This document shows, piece by piece, positions 1 through 10,613 of a stretch of DNA of 47,323 nt (position 1 is its first letter; the number at the start of each line of letters is the position of its first letter). The notes under the pieces were generated by a model, which was not told the origin of the DNA, ran no database searches, and saw only the letters and a program-made list of their open reading frames with translations. The stretch is from Bradyrhizobium sp. AS23.2. Lineage in GTDB: Bacteria; Pseudomonadota; Alphaproteobacteria; Rhizobiales; Xanthobacteraceae. Where the stretch lies: assembly GCF_001908185.1 (NCBI RefSeq), contig NZ_LGHM01000153.1, positions 1 through 47,323 of the forward strand, given 5' to 3'. The translations under genes and the position numbers were made by a program.

Positions 1-116
1 TACTTCGACGTATCCATCCCAATGCGGATAATCTGGCTCACGGACGGCTCCTGTGAATGAGTTTCTGACAACCTCATTCTGGCACACTGATGCCGTAGGG
101 GGCCGTCCACCCCATC

Positions 117-183
117 AACCACAGGGAGGAGTGGTGGCGCGTGCTGCCAACTCCGAGTCTTCGCAAAACTACTCCCTGTGGTT
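117..183. repeat. Intergenic 12-bp perfect inverted repeat
   Basis: The arms AACCACAGGGAG (117-128) and CTCCCTGTGGTT (172-183) are perfectly complementary and enclose 43 bases, so a transcript from either strand could form a long hairpin. It lies just beyond the 3' end of the minus-strand CDF gene. From memory, related sequences occur in many Bradyrhizobium intergenic regions; that is recollection, not a search result. The rest of 1-261 shows no convincing gene. Confidence 0.6.
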
Positions 184-187
184 ATGG

Positions 188-228
188 GTCCCGGATCAGC
201 GCTCCGCTTCGCTGCGCTTGTCCGGGAC
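188..228. repeat. REP-like hairpin beside the 117-183 repeat
   Basis: GTCCCGGA (188-195) pairs perfectly with TCCGGGAC (221-228) around a GC-rich loop that itself contains the complementary pieces AGCGC and GCGCT. It begins five bases after the preceding inverted repeat, so the two form one composite element at the 3' end of the metal-efflux operon. It may act as a terminator or 3'-end stabiliser, but there is no obvious U-run. The resemblance to a dispersed Bradyrhizobium REP is from memory. Confidence 0.5.
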
Positions 229-261
229 GACACCGGAGATTGGAGCCGCCACGTAGCTCGT

Positions 262-1260
262 CTAAACCACATCATCCGGCGCCAGCGCGCATCCATTGTC
301 GGGATGCGTCTCGACCTGAAGGGTGGTGTGGCCGATGCGGAATGACGTCTTGAGCAGCTGCGCCGTCTCCATCAGGAACGCATCGACCGCGCCAGCGGGC
401 ATGACGAGATGGCAGGTCAGCGCCGTCTCGGTGGTCGAGATCGGCCAGACGTGGAGATCGTGGATCGCAGCGACACCCGGCCGTGCCAGCAGGAACGCCC
501 TGATCGCGGCGAGGTCGGTGCCCCTTGGCGCTGCCGCCATCGACATGTCGATGGAGCTGCGGAGCAGGCTGGTCGTGCTCCAGAGGATGGCGGCGCAGAT
601 GACGAGGCCGGTCACGGGATCGAGCCAGAGCCAGCCGGTCCAGATGATCAGCGCGGCCGAGACGACGACGCCGAGCGAGACCGCGGCGTCGGCGGCCATG
701 TGCAGATAGGCGCCTTCGATGTTGATGTCGTCCTTGCGTCCGCTCGCGAACAGCATGGCGGTGAAACCGTTGATGAGGATGCCGATGCCGGCGACCACCA
801 TCACGGTCACACCCGCGATCGGCTCTGGCTCGCGCAGGCGCAGGATCGCCTCCCAGCCGATCGCGCCGGTCGCGACCAGCAGGAACACCGCGTTCGCGAG
901 CGCCGCCAGGATGGTGGAGGCGCGCAGGCCGTAGGTGAAGCGACCGCTCGGCGCCCGCCGGGCTGCGACCGAGGCGCCCCAGGCCACGACCAGGCCGAGC
1001 ACATCGCCGAGATTGTGGCCGGCGTCCGCGAGCAGGGCGGTGGAGTTGCCGATATAGCCATAGACCGCTTCGGCCACGACCAGCGCCGTGTTGAGCGTAA
1101 TGCCGATCGCGAATGCTTTGCCGAAATTGGCGGGCGCATGGACATGCGCGTTGCCAAGACCATGATCATGGCCATGAGCATGACTGTGGTCATGACCATG
1201 ACCATTGTCGTGCCCGCTACGGTCATGTTGGTGATGACCGTGATGGTCGTGGTTGCCCAC
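262..1260 (-). CDS. Cation diffusion facilitator (CzcD/DmeF-like) metal transporter
   Basis: This is a 332-residue CDF-family inner-membrane protein, expected to export divalent metals such as Zn, Co, Ni or Cd in exchange for protons. The first 45 or so residues are extremely His/Asp/Gly-rich, a metal-binding tail common in CzcD-type proteins. Several membrane segments follow. The paired metal-site motifs LLADAGHNLGD (TM2) and HMAADAAVS (TM5) each provide the HxxxD residues of the CDF site. A cytoplasmic C-terminal domain follows (HDLHVWPIST, ending near the HTTLQVET motif). It starts two bases after the RND pump stop codon, so it is the last gene of the efflux operon. The substrate cannot be settled from sequence alone: DmeF-like (Co/Ni) and CzcD-like (Zn/Cd/Co) are both possible. 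Confidence 0.9.
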   Translation of the reverse strand: MGNHDHHGHHQHDRSGHDNGHGHDHSHAHGHDHGLGNAHVHAPANFGKAFAIGITLNTALVVAEAVYGYIGNSTALLADAGHNLGDVLGLVVAWGASVAARRAPSGRFTYGLRASTILAALANAVFLLVATGAIGWEAILRLREPEPIAGVTVMVVAGIGILINGFTAMLFASGRKDDINIEGAYLHMAADAAVSLGVVVSAALIIWTGWLWLDPVTGLVICAAILWSTTSLLRSSIDMSMAAAPRGTDLAAIRAFLLARPGVAAIHDLHVWPISTTETALTCHLVMPAGAVDAFLMETAQLLKTSFRIGHTTLQVETHPDNGCALAPDDVV

Positions 1261-1262
1261 GT

Positions 1263-4465
<3,203 letters not shown>

Positions 4466-4473
<8 letters not shown>

Positions 4474-5443
4474 GGTCGGCCTCTCCCTTGCCCATCTCCG
4501 CCTTCACGACAAAGCTGTTCTCGGCGACATAGCGCTCGCCGATGGAAAGGCCGGCGCGGATTTCGACGAACTTCGGATCGGAATCGCCTGTTTCCACGGG
4601 GCGCGCCTCGATCTTGTCGCCGTCCTCGCGGACGAACACGATGGTCCGGTTCTCCAGCGTCTGGATCGCGCTTCGGCGCACGGCGACCGCGACGTTGCGG
4701 GCAGCGAGGATCAGCCGCGCCGTGACGAACAGGCCGGGCCGGAGCCGGCCTTCCGGATTTTGCAGCACAACGCGCGCGAGCGCCGTCTGGGTCTCGCTGC
4801 TGCCGATCGGCGCCATGTAGGTGATCGTGCCCTTGATCTCGCCGCGGCCGTCGTCGGGATCGATCAGCACTTCGTCGTTGAGGCGAACGCGCCGGAGGTC
4901 CTGCCGGTAGATCGACAGATCGACCCAGATGGTGGAGAGGTCGGCGACGACGAAGGCCGGCTTCTGTTCGGAGGCGTATTCGCCGAGCGAGATCTGCCGC
5001 TCGATGATGGTGCCGGCAATGGGCGCCCTGAGCTCGTAGACGGTAAGGCTCTGGTTGCTCTCGATCGTGGCGAGCAGGTCGTCCTTGGCGACCTTGTCGC
5101 CGATGCGCTTCAGGATCGATTTGGCGACGCCCGGAAAGCGCGGCGTCACCTGCACGACGGCTTCCTGGTTGGCGCGCAGGATGCCGTTGAAGGCGAGCGT
5201 ATCGGTCAGCGTGGCGCCCGCGGCCTCCGCCAGTGTCACGCCGGCGGCCGCGAGCTTGACGTCGGAGATGCGGATGCGGTCTGCGCCGTGCTCGTCCTGC
5301 TCGACATGGTCGTTCGGCTTCTCCGGCTTGTTGTCCGCGGCATGTTCGGTGGGCGCAACCTTGGCCGGGGTGAGCAGGGAATAGCCCCAGGCGCCCAGCG
5401 CGGCGGCTACGACGGCGACGAGGATGGTGGAGGATGTCTTCAT
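4466..5443 (-). CDS. czcB: Periplasmic membrane-fusion protein of the metal efflux system, CzcB-like
   Basis: This 325-residue adaptor links the RND pump to the outer-membrane channel. An N-terminal hydrophobic segment (about residues 6-25) acts as signal or anchor and is followed by a His/Glu/Asp-rich linker. Two halves of a lipoyl/barrel-sandwich domain follow (VVQVTPRFPGVAKSI and LRAPIAGTIIERQI), with a very short hairpin between them, as in CusB/CzcB. A beta-barrel region (GEIKGTITYMAPIGSSETQT) and a membrane-proximal domain (LENRTIVFVREDG) complete it. The C-terminus is charged (EMGKGEADHD). Its start overlaps the channel gene stop by an ATGA and its end overlaps the pump start by 8 bases, so the genes are translationally coupled. 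Confidence 0.9.
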
Positions 5444-6714
5444 CGTGCGCTCTCCCGGGCCAGCGCAAAGGGATTGCCGACGAGGCCTTCAATGGTCGCG
5501 ACGCCGGCGTGGAAATTCTGCAGCGCCTCCTGCTCGCGCAGCCGCGCCTGGGCAACGCTCGCCTGGGCGTCGAGCACTTCGAGCAGGGTGAAGCGGCCCT
5601 GGCCGTAGCCCTGCGAGATCGCCTCCGCAGCTTCGGTCGCCTTGGGAATCGCGGTCTCGCGCAACACGGCGAGCTCGCGCAGCGAGCCCTGAAGCGAGTC
5701 ATAGGCGCGGCCGGCGATCACGATCAGCGTGTTGCGGTTGGCTTCGCGCTCGGCTTTGGTCTTGGCGAGGCTTTCCTGCGCCGACAGGATGTTGCCCTGG
5801 TTCTGGTCGAACACTGGGATCGGCACCGAAACGGTCAGGCGTACCGCATCGTCATTGGTCTCGTTGAAATGGCGCCAGCCCGCGGCGATCCGCACGTCGG
5901 GATAAGGCCTGAGCCGAGCCAGCAATAGTTCTGAATTTCGCTGCGCATAAACCGCGGTCCAGCGCACCAGCTGCGGATTGGCATCGATGGCGGCAACGAC
6001 CGACTGGAACGAGGGGGGCCGTCCCATGGTGTCCAGCCGACCGGAGACCTCACCGAACTTCGCCGCGGGATCGCCCATCAGAACCGCAAGCTCGCGGCGG
6101 GCGCTGGCGAGCGTGGCCTTCAAGCGCTCGCGGTCGGCCTTCACCAGGGCGGAGGCGACTTCAGCGCGGCCGGTCTCGGCCGGTGAGGAGGCGCCGGCCT
6201 CGACGCGGCGGCGCAGGAGCGGCGTCAGCCGGTCGATCGCGGTGATCTGCTCGTCGAGGATCTGGATCCGCCTCTGCGCCCCGAGCACGCTGAGAAAGGC
6301 GATCGCGGTCTCCGACAGCACCTCTAACCTGACAGCCTTGCGCTGGATCGCAGCGACCTCGACGCCGGCCGCGCCGGCTGCGATCCGCGCATCGCGCTTG
6401 CCGAACAGTTCGAAGGCCTGGCTGATCTGAAGCGTGGTCTCGGCTGATTTGGTGCCGCGATAGATGCCGGAGCCGAACGAATTGTCCTGTTCATAGGACA
6501 GTTCCGGATTGAGGAGGGCTCCTGCCTGGATGCGCTGGCCCGTGGCAATGCCGACGTCGCGCTGCGCCGCGGTCAGGCGCGGGCTTGCGGCGAGCGCGCG
6601 CGAGAGCGCCGCGCGCATGGTCAAGGTCTGGGCGTCGGAAGGCAGCACCAGGAATGGGCTGATGAGAATAGCCGTCGCGCACGCCATGCGCGCGGCCGTT
6701 CGCCTGCAAAACAT
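5440..6714 (-). CDS. czcC: Outer-membrane efflux channel, CzcC/TolC family
   Basis: This 424-residue protein is the outer-membrane exit duct of the tripartite metal pump. A cleavable signal peptide is visible (hydrophobic residues 8-25, cleavage near SDA-QT), followed by long alpha-helical, Ala/Arg/Glu-rich repeats characteristic of two OEP domains. The phrases SYEQDNSFGSGIYRG and GWRHFNETNDDAVRLTVSVP mark the two strand-forming segments, and ISQGYGQGRFTLLEVLDAQ is the conserved second-repeat helix. It is the first of the three pump genes and is followed by the fusion protein with an ATGA overlap. A small His/Cys-rich gene lies 55 bases upstream on the same strand and probably shares the transcript. 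Confidence 0.9.
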   Translation of the reverse strand: MFCRRTAARMACATAILISPFLVLPSDAQTLTMRAALSRALAASPRLTAAQRDVGIATGQRIQAGALLNPELSYEQDNSFGSGIYRGTKSAETTLQISQAFELFGKRDARIAAGAAGVEVAAIQRKAVRLEVLSETAIAFLSVLGAQRRIQILDEQITAIDRLTPLLRRRVEAGASSPAETGRAEVASALVKADRERLKATLASARRELAVLMGDPAAKFGEVSGRLDTMGRPPSFQSVVAAIDANPQLVRWTAVYAQRNSELLLARLRPYPDVRIAAGWRHFNETNDDAVRLTVSVPIPVFDQNQGNILSAQESLAKTKAEREANRNTLIVIAGRAYDSLQGSLRELAVLRETAIPKATEAAEAISQGYGQGRFTLLEVLDAQASVAQARLREQEALQNFHAGVATIEGLVGNPFALARESAR

Positions 6715-6769
6715 GAATAGGACCTGTGAGGGAGATTCGATGGGCGCGCGCAGCGTCCGGCTGATCCGT

Positions 6770-7132
6770 TCAGCTCAGATGCTTGGGAGGCGGGGAGTCG
6801 GTGTCTGGGACGATACCCACGAGGCGGGACTCGGGCTGCGGGTGCGAGGTAGACGCAAGCGCGATCGATGCGGCCGACGGCGCCGGCTGCGCCATCGTCA
6901 CCGAGAAGCAGCCATGGCAATGATGGCCGCCGAGGGCCTTGTGATCGCTGTGGTCACTGGAGCCATCGAGGACCGCAGCGATCTCCGGGCCGCCGGCGGG
7001 CGTGGTGACGTCGATGTCGTGCAGGCCGTGCAGCGCGCCCGCAAGCAGATAGACGGCTGCTATCAGGACAGACAGCAGCGCACGCCAGTTGCGCGGGCGG
7101 CTAAATCCTGAGGGCTGGCGGCAGGCGAGCAC
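6770..7132 (-). CDS. Small His/Cys-rich exported or anchored protein at the head of the metal efflux operon
   Basis: This 120-residue protein opens with GTG at 7132. It has one hydrophobic segment (ALLSVLIAAVYLLAGALHG), then a short His/Asp-rich stretch with the motif HHCHGCFSV, and ends in a Pro/Ser-rich tail. The placement of His and Cys beside a metal pump suggests a periplasmic metal-binding or sensing accessory, similar in style to small DUF2946 or CopL-type proteins. That comparison is an inference; I do not recognise a firm family. It is encoded just upstream of the channel gene on the same strand and is probably the first gene of the operon. Confidence 0.6.
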   Translation of the reverse strand: MLACRQPSGFSRPRNWRALLSVLIAAVYLLAGALHGLHDIDVTTPAGGPEIAAVLDGSSDHSDHKALGGHHCHGCFSVTMAQPAPSAASIALASTSHPQPESRLVGIVPDTDSPPPKHLS

Positions 7133-7252
7133 GATTTCACTCTCGTTGCGGTCTGCGCTCGGCCTAGCATGGCGGCGGGAACAGTGTCGACCCGCAACAT
7201 TGTTACGTCCCTGGATTAATCGCCGCAGTAGCGAGTGCGTTGTGAGTGCTTC

Positions 7253-7483
7253 TCATTGGCGAGTAATCACGCGCGGATGTGAGGCGAAGGTGTCAGTTGC
7301 CGCTGCGCGAACATGGTGCGTGTCGTCGGCTTCCACCGTGATGGCGGCACGACAACTCGCTTCCATGGCCTGCTCCAGCCATTTGATGGCTTCATCGATC
7401 CATTGGTCGTGGTGCTCGGGATCGGCGATGGCCTTCTCCCGGAATGCATTGGCCTGATGCAGGCACGCCGTTCTGCGGTCCAC
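7253..7483 (-). CDS. Small conserved hypothetical protein
   Basis: The 76-residue product is soluble, with no signal or membrane segment. Its N-terminal 45 residues form an amphipathic helical pattern (REKAIADPEHHDQWIDEA, then IKWLEQAMEA). This resembles, from memory, small uncharacterised Bradyrhizobium proteins with a REKA.ADP..ADHWID pattern. The last 25 residues look less constrained. It lies downstream of the micro-ORF/terminator unit on the same strand and 120 bases upstream of the metal operon. Codon use in the first half fits the neighbours. Function unknown. Confidence 0.55.
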   Translation of the reverse strand: MDRRTACLHQANAFREKAIADPEHHDQWIDEAIKWLEQAMEASCRAAITVEADDTHHVRAAATDTFASHPRVITRQ

Positions 7484-7569
7484 GCGGTGCTCCCGATCTC
7501 GAGGTTCCGCCCCGATCGCATGTTTGATGAGCCCGGCGCCGGCGTCGTTAACATAGGACAGGAAGTCTC

Positions 7570-7614
7570 AAAAACGGGAAGGCCCCAGCCCGGGGCTCAC
7601 CGGCAGAGGCCTTC
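7570..7614 (-). terminator. Rho-independent terminator after the micro-ORF pair
   Basis: Read on the minus strand, GAAGGCC pairs with GGCCTTC around a GC-rich interior that can itself pair (GCCCC with GGGGC). A run of five U follows four bases after the stem (7570-7574). The 5' arm overlaps the last codons of the second micro-ORF, so ribosome position could influence folding. Confidence 0.6.
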
Positions 7615-7631
7615 TGTGCTCACAATCTTCA
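7596..7631 (-). CDS. Micro-ORF 2, 11 codons (MKIVSTEGLCR)
   Basis: The ATG at 7631-7629 overlaps the TGA of the preceding micro-ORF (ATGA), and AAAGGATG gives a ribosome-binding-like sequence at the junction. It encodes MKIVSTEGLCR and stops inside the terminator stem. Its existence as a translated peptide is inferred from the coupling geometry alone. It could be a leader peptide for the 76-residue gene downstream or a stand-alone small RNA/peptide unit. Confidence 0.35.
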
Positions 7632-7660
7632 TCCTTTGGGACTTGTGCGGACAACCCGCA
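7628..7660 (-). CDS. Micro-ORF 1, 10 codons (MRVVRTSPKG)
   Basis: ATG at 7660-7658 opens a ten-codon frame, MRVVRTSPKG, whose TGA overlaps the start of micro-ORF 2. It lies 134 bases beyond the pepT stop on the same strand. The tight ATGA coupling to a second tiny frame and the terminator immediately after suggest a designed unit rather than random sequence. The upstream ribosome site is weak. Confidence 0.35.
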
Positions 7661-7754
7661 TCTTGCTGGTTCGTTCCCGTCGGCTGGCGAAATTAGGAAC
7701 ATTCGTCAGGTCCCTCATTAGCGACCGGGAGCGTTTGAGGAGGATGGGACCATG

Positions 7755-7778
7755 ATGGCCGGGAGCACGCCCGGCCAT
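7755..7778 (-). terminator. Hairpin just downstream of pepT
   Basis: ATGGCCGGG (7755-7763) and CCCGGCCAT (7770-7778) form a perfect 9-bp stem with a 6-base loop. It starts 16 bases after the pepT stop on the minus strand. There is no T-run, so it may protect the mRNA 3' end or need Rho rather than terminate alone. Confidence 0.5.
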
Positions 7779-7793
7779 TGTTGTGCCGAGAGG

Positions 7794-9044
7794 CTACGCT
7801 TTTTCCTCCCAGATCATCGCGAGATGCACGATGGTCTGCGCGGCCTTCTCCATGTCCTGCCGGCTGACCCATTCGAGGCGCGAGTGGAACGCGTGCTCGC
7901 CGGCAAAGATGTTGGGGCAGGGCAGGCCCATGAAGGACAGGCGCGAGCCGTCGGTGCCACCGCGGATCGCGGTGCGCATCGGACGCAGCCCGGCCCGGCG
8001 GATCGCCTCGATGGCGTATTCGAGGATGTGCGGGTGACGATCGATCACCTGCTTCATGTTGCGGTACTGCTCCTTCACCTCGAACTTGTAGGTCGAGCGC
8101 GGATAGTCCTTCATCACGTCCTTGACGACGCCCTCGAGCAGGGCCTCCTTCTCCTTCAGCCCTTCCTCGGTGAAGTCGCGCACGATGAAGGAGAGCGTCG
8201 CCTGCTCCAGCGCGCCGTCGATGCCGATCGGATGCAGGAAGCCCTGCTTGCCCGAGGTCGTTTCCGGCGAGCAGCCTTCCTTGGGCAGGCGCTCGACGAT
8301 GGCGGCTGCGATCTTGATCGCGTGCTCCATCTTGCCCTTGGCATAGCCGGGATGGACACTGACGCCGTTGATGGTGATGGTCGCGCCGTCGGCGGAGAAC
8401 GTCTCGTCCTCGACGCTGCCCGCGCTCTCGCCATCCATGGTGTAGCCGAAATCGGCGCCAAGCTTCTTCAGATCGACATTGTCGACGCCGCGGCCGATCT
8501 CCTCGTCGGGCGTGAACAGGATCTTGATGGTGCCGTGCTTCACATCGGGATTGTTGATGAAGAAATGCGCGGCATCCATGATCTCGGCGACGCCGGCCTT
8601 GTTGTCGGCGCCGAGCAGCGTGGTGCCGTCGGTGGTGACGATGTCGTTGCCGATCTGGTTCTTCAGCGCGGGGTGCTCGGCGAAGCGGATCACCTGGCTG
8701 TGATCGCCCGGCAGCGTGATGTCGCCGCCGCGATAGTTCTTCACGACTTGCGGCTTGACGTCCTTGCCGGTGACGTCGGGCGAGGTGTCCATGTGCGAGC
8801 AGAAGCAGATCACCGGCACCTTCTTGTCGGTGTTCGCCGGGATCGTCGCATAGACATAGCCGTAGTCATCGAGATGCGCGTCGGCGACGCCCATGGCCTT
8901 CAGCTCGGTGACGAGCACGCGGCCGAGATCCTTCTGCTTCTCGGTCGAGGGCGAGGCCGGGGATTCCGGATCGGACTGGGTGTCGATGGTGACGTAGCGC
9001 AGGAAGCGCTCGGTCACGGTATGCGAAAAGGTGAGGGAGGACAT
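7794..9044 (-). CDS. pepT: Peptidase T (tripeptide aminopeptidase)
   Basis: This 416-residue cytosolic M20-family zinc peptidase removes the N-terminal residue of tripeptides. The dinuclear metal site is visible: FCSHMDTSPDV (first His and Asp), LLGADNKAGVAEI (bridging Asp), FTPDEEIGRG (the general-base Glu pair) and YTMDGESAG, with the C-terminal His in GEHAFHSRLEW. The central dimerisation insertion (INGVSVHPGYAKGKM) is present. Length and N-terminus (RFLRYVTIDTQSD) match the family. It stands alone on the minus strand, 101 bases from the HU gene, with a hairpin after its stop. Confidence 0.95.
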   Translation of the reverse strand: MSSLTFSHTVTERFLRYVTIDTQSDPESPASPSTEKQKDLGRVLVTELKAMGVADAHLDDYGYVYATIPANTDKKVPVICFCSHMDTSPDVTGKDVKPQVVKNYRGGDITLPGDHSQVIRFAEHPALKNQIGNDIVTTDGTTLLGADNKAGVAEIMDAAHFFINNPDVKHGTIKILFTPDEEIGRGVDNVDLKKLGADFGYTMDGESAGSVEDETFSADGATITINGVSVHPGYAKGKMEHAIKIAAAIVERLPKEGCSPETTSGKQGFLHPIGIDGALEQATLSFIVRDFTEEGLKEKEALLEGVVKDVMKDYPRSTYKFEVKEQYRNMKQVIDRHPHILEYAIEAIRRAGLRPMRTAIRGGTDGSRLSFMGLPCPNIFAGEHAFHSRLEWVSRQDMEKAAQTIVHLAMIWEEKA

Positions 9045-9145
9045 TTCTGGTCAAACCGCCGGGTGAGGGGAAGCAGGCGGTATATCAGAAAAGCGGGCCG
9101 CGTTGCGGCCGGACGAGGCCGGATCAGGCTTAACGAAAGGTAGCT

Positions 9146-9445
9146 TCAGATCGCTTCCTTGAGTTCCTTGACCGGACGGAAGCCGACCTTCTTGCTGGCC
9201 TTGATGTGGATCGGCTCGCCGGTTGCGGGATTGCGGCCGGTGCGGGCGGCGCGCTTGCGGACCTGGAGAATGCCGAGCCCGACGATGCGGACGCGGTCGC
9301 CCTTCTTCAGGTGCTTGGTGATCAGGTCGACCATGTCGGTGAGCACGGCTTCGGCGTGCTTTTTCGAGAGGTCCTGGCTCTCCGCGATATCAGCGGCGAG
9401 GTGCTTGAGCGTGATGGTGGCGGGAGCGGCTGACTTCTTCGCCAT
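9146..9445 (-). CDS. HU-family DNA-binding protein
   Basis: This 99-residue basic protein has the HU/IHF fold. Helices at residues 12-45 form the dimer body. The beta-arm region carries VRIVGLGILQVRKR and the signature GRNPATGEPIHI, whose Pro is the DNA-intercalating tip. The C-terminus (GFRPVKELKEAI) is the usual closing helix. It has a slightly longer Lys/Ala-rich N-terminus (MAKKSAAPATITLKHLA) than standard 90-residue HU. It is monocistronic between pepT and tRNA-Asp. HU and IHF cannot be separated confidently here; the family call is firm. Confidence 0.93.
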   Translation of the reverse strand: MAKKSAAPATITLKHLAADIAESQDLSKKHAEAVLTDMVDLITKHLKKGDRVRIVGLGILQVRKRAARTGRNPATGEPIHIKASKKVGFRPVKELKEAI

Positions 9446-9621
9446 GTCTGGCCTCCTCGATTCTTGCCGGGGTCACGGGGCGAGGGCCTCGGAACCACGC
9501 AAGTTACGGAAGGCGTAGACGATTCGCGACCGAACCGACTACGCCGCGGGGCTGGAGGAGCCCGTTCGCGCGCGCGACCGACGCGAGGCGGGGAGTATTC
9601 CAGATATGGATACCAACGTCC

Positions 9622-9649
9622 TTGACTTCACTTGGTCCGGCCTTTAAGT
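9622..9649 (+). promoter_or_regulatory. Candidate sigma-70 promoter for tRNA-Asp
   Basis: TTGACT (9622-9627) and TTAAGT (9644-9649) are separated by 16 bases and lie about 33 bases upstream of the tRNA 5' end, the expected geometry for a stable-RNA promoter. The GC-rich run after the -10 element would be compatible with stringent control, which is an inference. Confidence 0.45.
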
Positions 9650-9681
9650 CCCCCCTCGTTCCGCAGACATCTACGCGTCAC

Positions 9682-9758
<77 letters not shown>

Positions 9759-9833
9759 TTTCATGGCGGATGCACCCCTCGATCTCTTTAAAATCAACGG
9801 CTTGGCGGGGCACTCTCGTGCGCGCCTTGAATC

Positions 9834-9858
9834 AAAAGACCGCCCGTAGGCGGTCGTT
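9834..9858. terminator. Bidirectional terminator between tRNA-Asp and the convergent small gene
   Basis: GACCGCC (9838-9844) and GGCGGTC (9849-9855) form a perfect 7-bp stem with the loop CGTA. It is preceded by AAAA and followed by GTTT, so it offers a T-tract in both directions. It would end both the tRNA transcript (+) and the 9886-10086 gene (-). Confidence 0.65.
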
Positions 9859-9885
9859 TGGTGTCAAATCGGACCTTTTTGGTTG

Positions 9886-10086
9886 TCAGCGAATCTCGGA
9901 CGAGCCCGCGCTCGTGATCACCACCGGCTTGCCAGCCTTGATGACGTGAGTCGACTGGGCGGTCTGGCTGAAATTGGCGCTGCGCGCTGCGATCCCGAAG
10001 CCGGCCACGATGATGCCGGCAACCAGTGCCACCACCACGATCTTCAGGTGGGTCGCACGATCAACGGAATGAATTGAATGGTTCAT
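9886..10086 (-). CDS. Small single-pass membrane protein, hypothetical
   Basis: The 66-residue product starts MNHSIHSVDRATHLK and has one clear membrane helix (residues about 16-33). A short extracytoplasmic domain rich in Ser/Thr/Ala follows, containing HVIKAGKPVVITS. The ribosome site GGGAGGCTCAG precedes the ATG. It is convergent with tRNA-Asp and shares the terminator at 9838-9855. Similar tiny proteins occur in Bradyrhizobium as far as I recall, but no function is known to me. Confidence 0.65.
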   Translation of the reverse strand: MNHSIHSVDRATHLKIVVVALVAGIIVAGFGIAARSANFSQTAQSTHVIKAGKPVVITSAGSSEIR

Positions 10087-10130
10087 CTGAGCCTCCCGAC
10101 GGGCTTTGCCGCCGTTTATGGGCTCTTCTT

Positions 10131-10475
10131 CTAAGGGCGATCTGTTTCGGGATCGTTTCGCGGGTTCCGCAAAATGGTTTCATCTCCCGCCTGACAGGTT
10201 TCGCCGGGCGGCAGGGCCGGGGAGCCGGCCTCAGGCGGCGGCCCGGCCCGTGTCGTCCCGGATCGGGCGGCCCAGACGAACAGGAGGGCTCCCAGTGTGG
10301 TCGTGATCGCCGCCGAGAGCAGGGAATAGCGGACGGCGTCAGTGCCATAGCTGCCCCTCAGGGCGTCGTTGACCACGCCGACCGCAAGCGGGCCGACGCC
10401 CTGGCCGAAGCAGGTCGCGGTCAGCGCGATGAGCGCGGACGCCAGCGCCCGCATGCTCGGCTTCGCCACCGTCTG
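10131..10475 (-). pseudogene. C-terminal remnant of an MFS transporter
   Basis: Only the end of a major facilitator protein survives. The segment MRALASALIAL-TATCFGQGVGPLAVGVVND corresponds to the RA.ASA....N..G.G.GP..VG..SD stretch at TM11 of many MFS permeases. The final membrane helix (SAAITTTLGALLFVWAAR) and a polar tail follow. Nothing like TM1-TM10 lies upstream: the frame meets a stop 66 bases above 10470 and the DNA there becomes AT-rich. A GTG at 10469 could start a 112-residue product, but a functional transporter is not possible. It sits divergently beside the MarR regulator, which suggests that the transporter was once its target. Confidence 0.65.
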
Positions 10476-10501
10476 CCGTATCCTAATGAAAAATAATTCG
10501 A

Positions 10502-10512
10502 TGACAATGTCA
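10502..10512. promoter_or_regulatory. Short palindrome upstream of marR-like gene
   Basis: TGACA-A-TGTCA is a perfect 5-bp inverted repeat in the AT-rich region between the MFS remnant and the MarR gene. It may be a secondary regulator site; support is limited to symmetry and position. Confidence 0.3.
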
Positions 10513-10520
10513 GCGATATT

Positions 10521-10548
10521 CCAAAATGCCTCCTATATTAGCATTTGG
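10521..10548. promoter_or_regulatory. Candidate MarR operator overlapping the promoter
   Basis: CCAAAATGC and GCATTTGG form a near-perfect inverted repeat (one extra A) around an 11-base AT-rich spacer that contains TATATT, a plausible -10 element. It lies 66 bases before the regulator ATG, as expected for an autorepressor. Confidence 0.45.
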
Positions 10549-10613
10549 ATGAGGTTGGGGAGGTTGCGAGGCTCGAACTTGGCGCGCCCCGGCTTTCTTG
10601 GCACAGGTGGACC

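Noticed and set aside
53..256. 67-codon frame over the repeats at the left edge
   Set aside because: It lies entirely across palindromic repeats and has no ribosome site or protein-like pattern.
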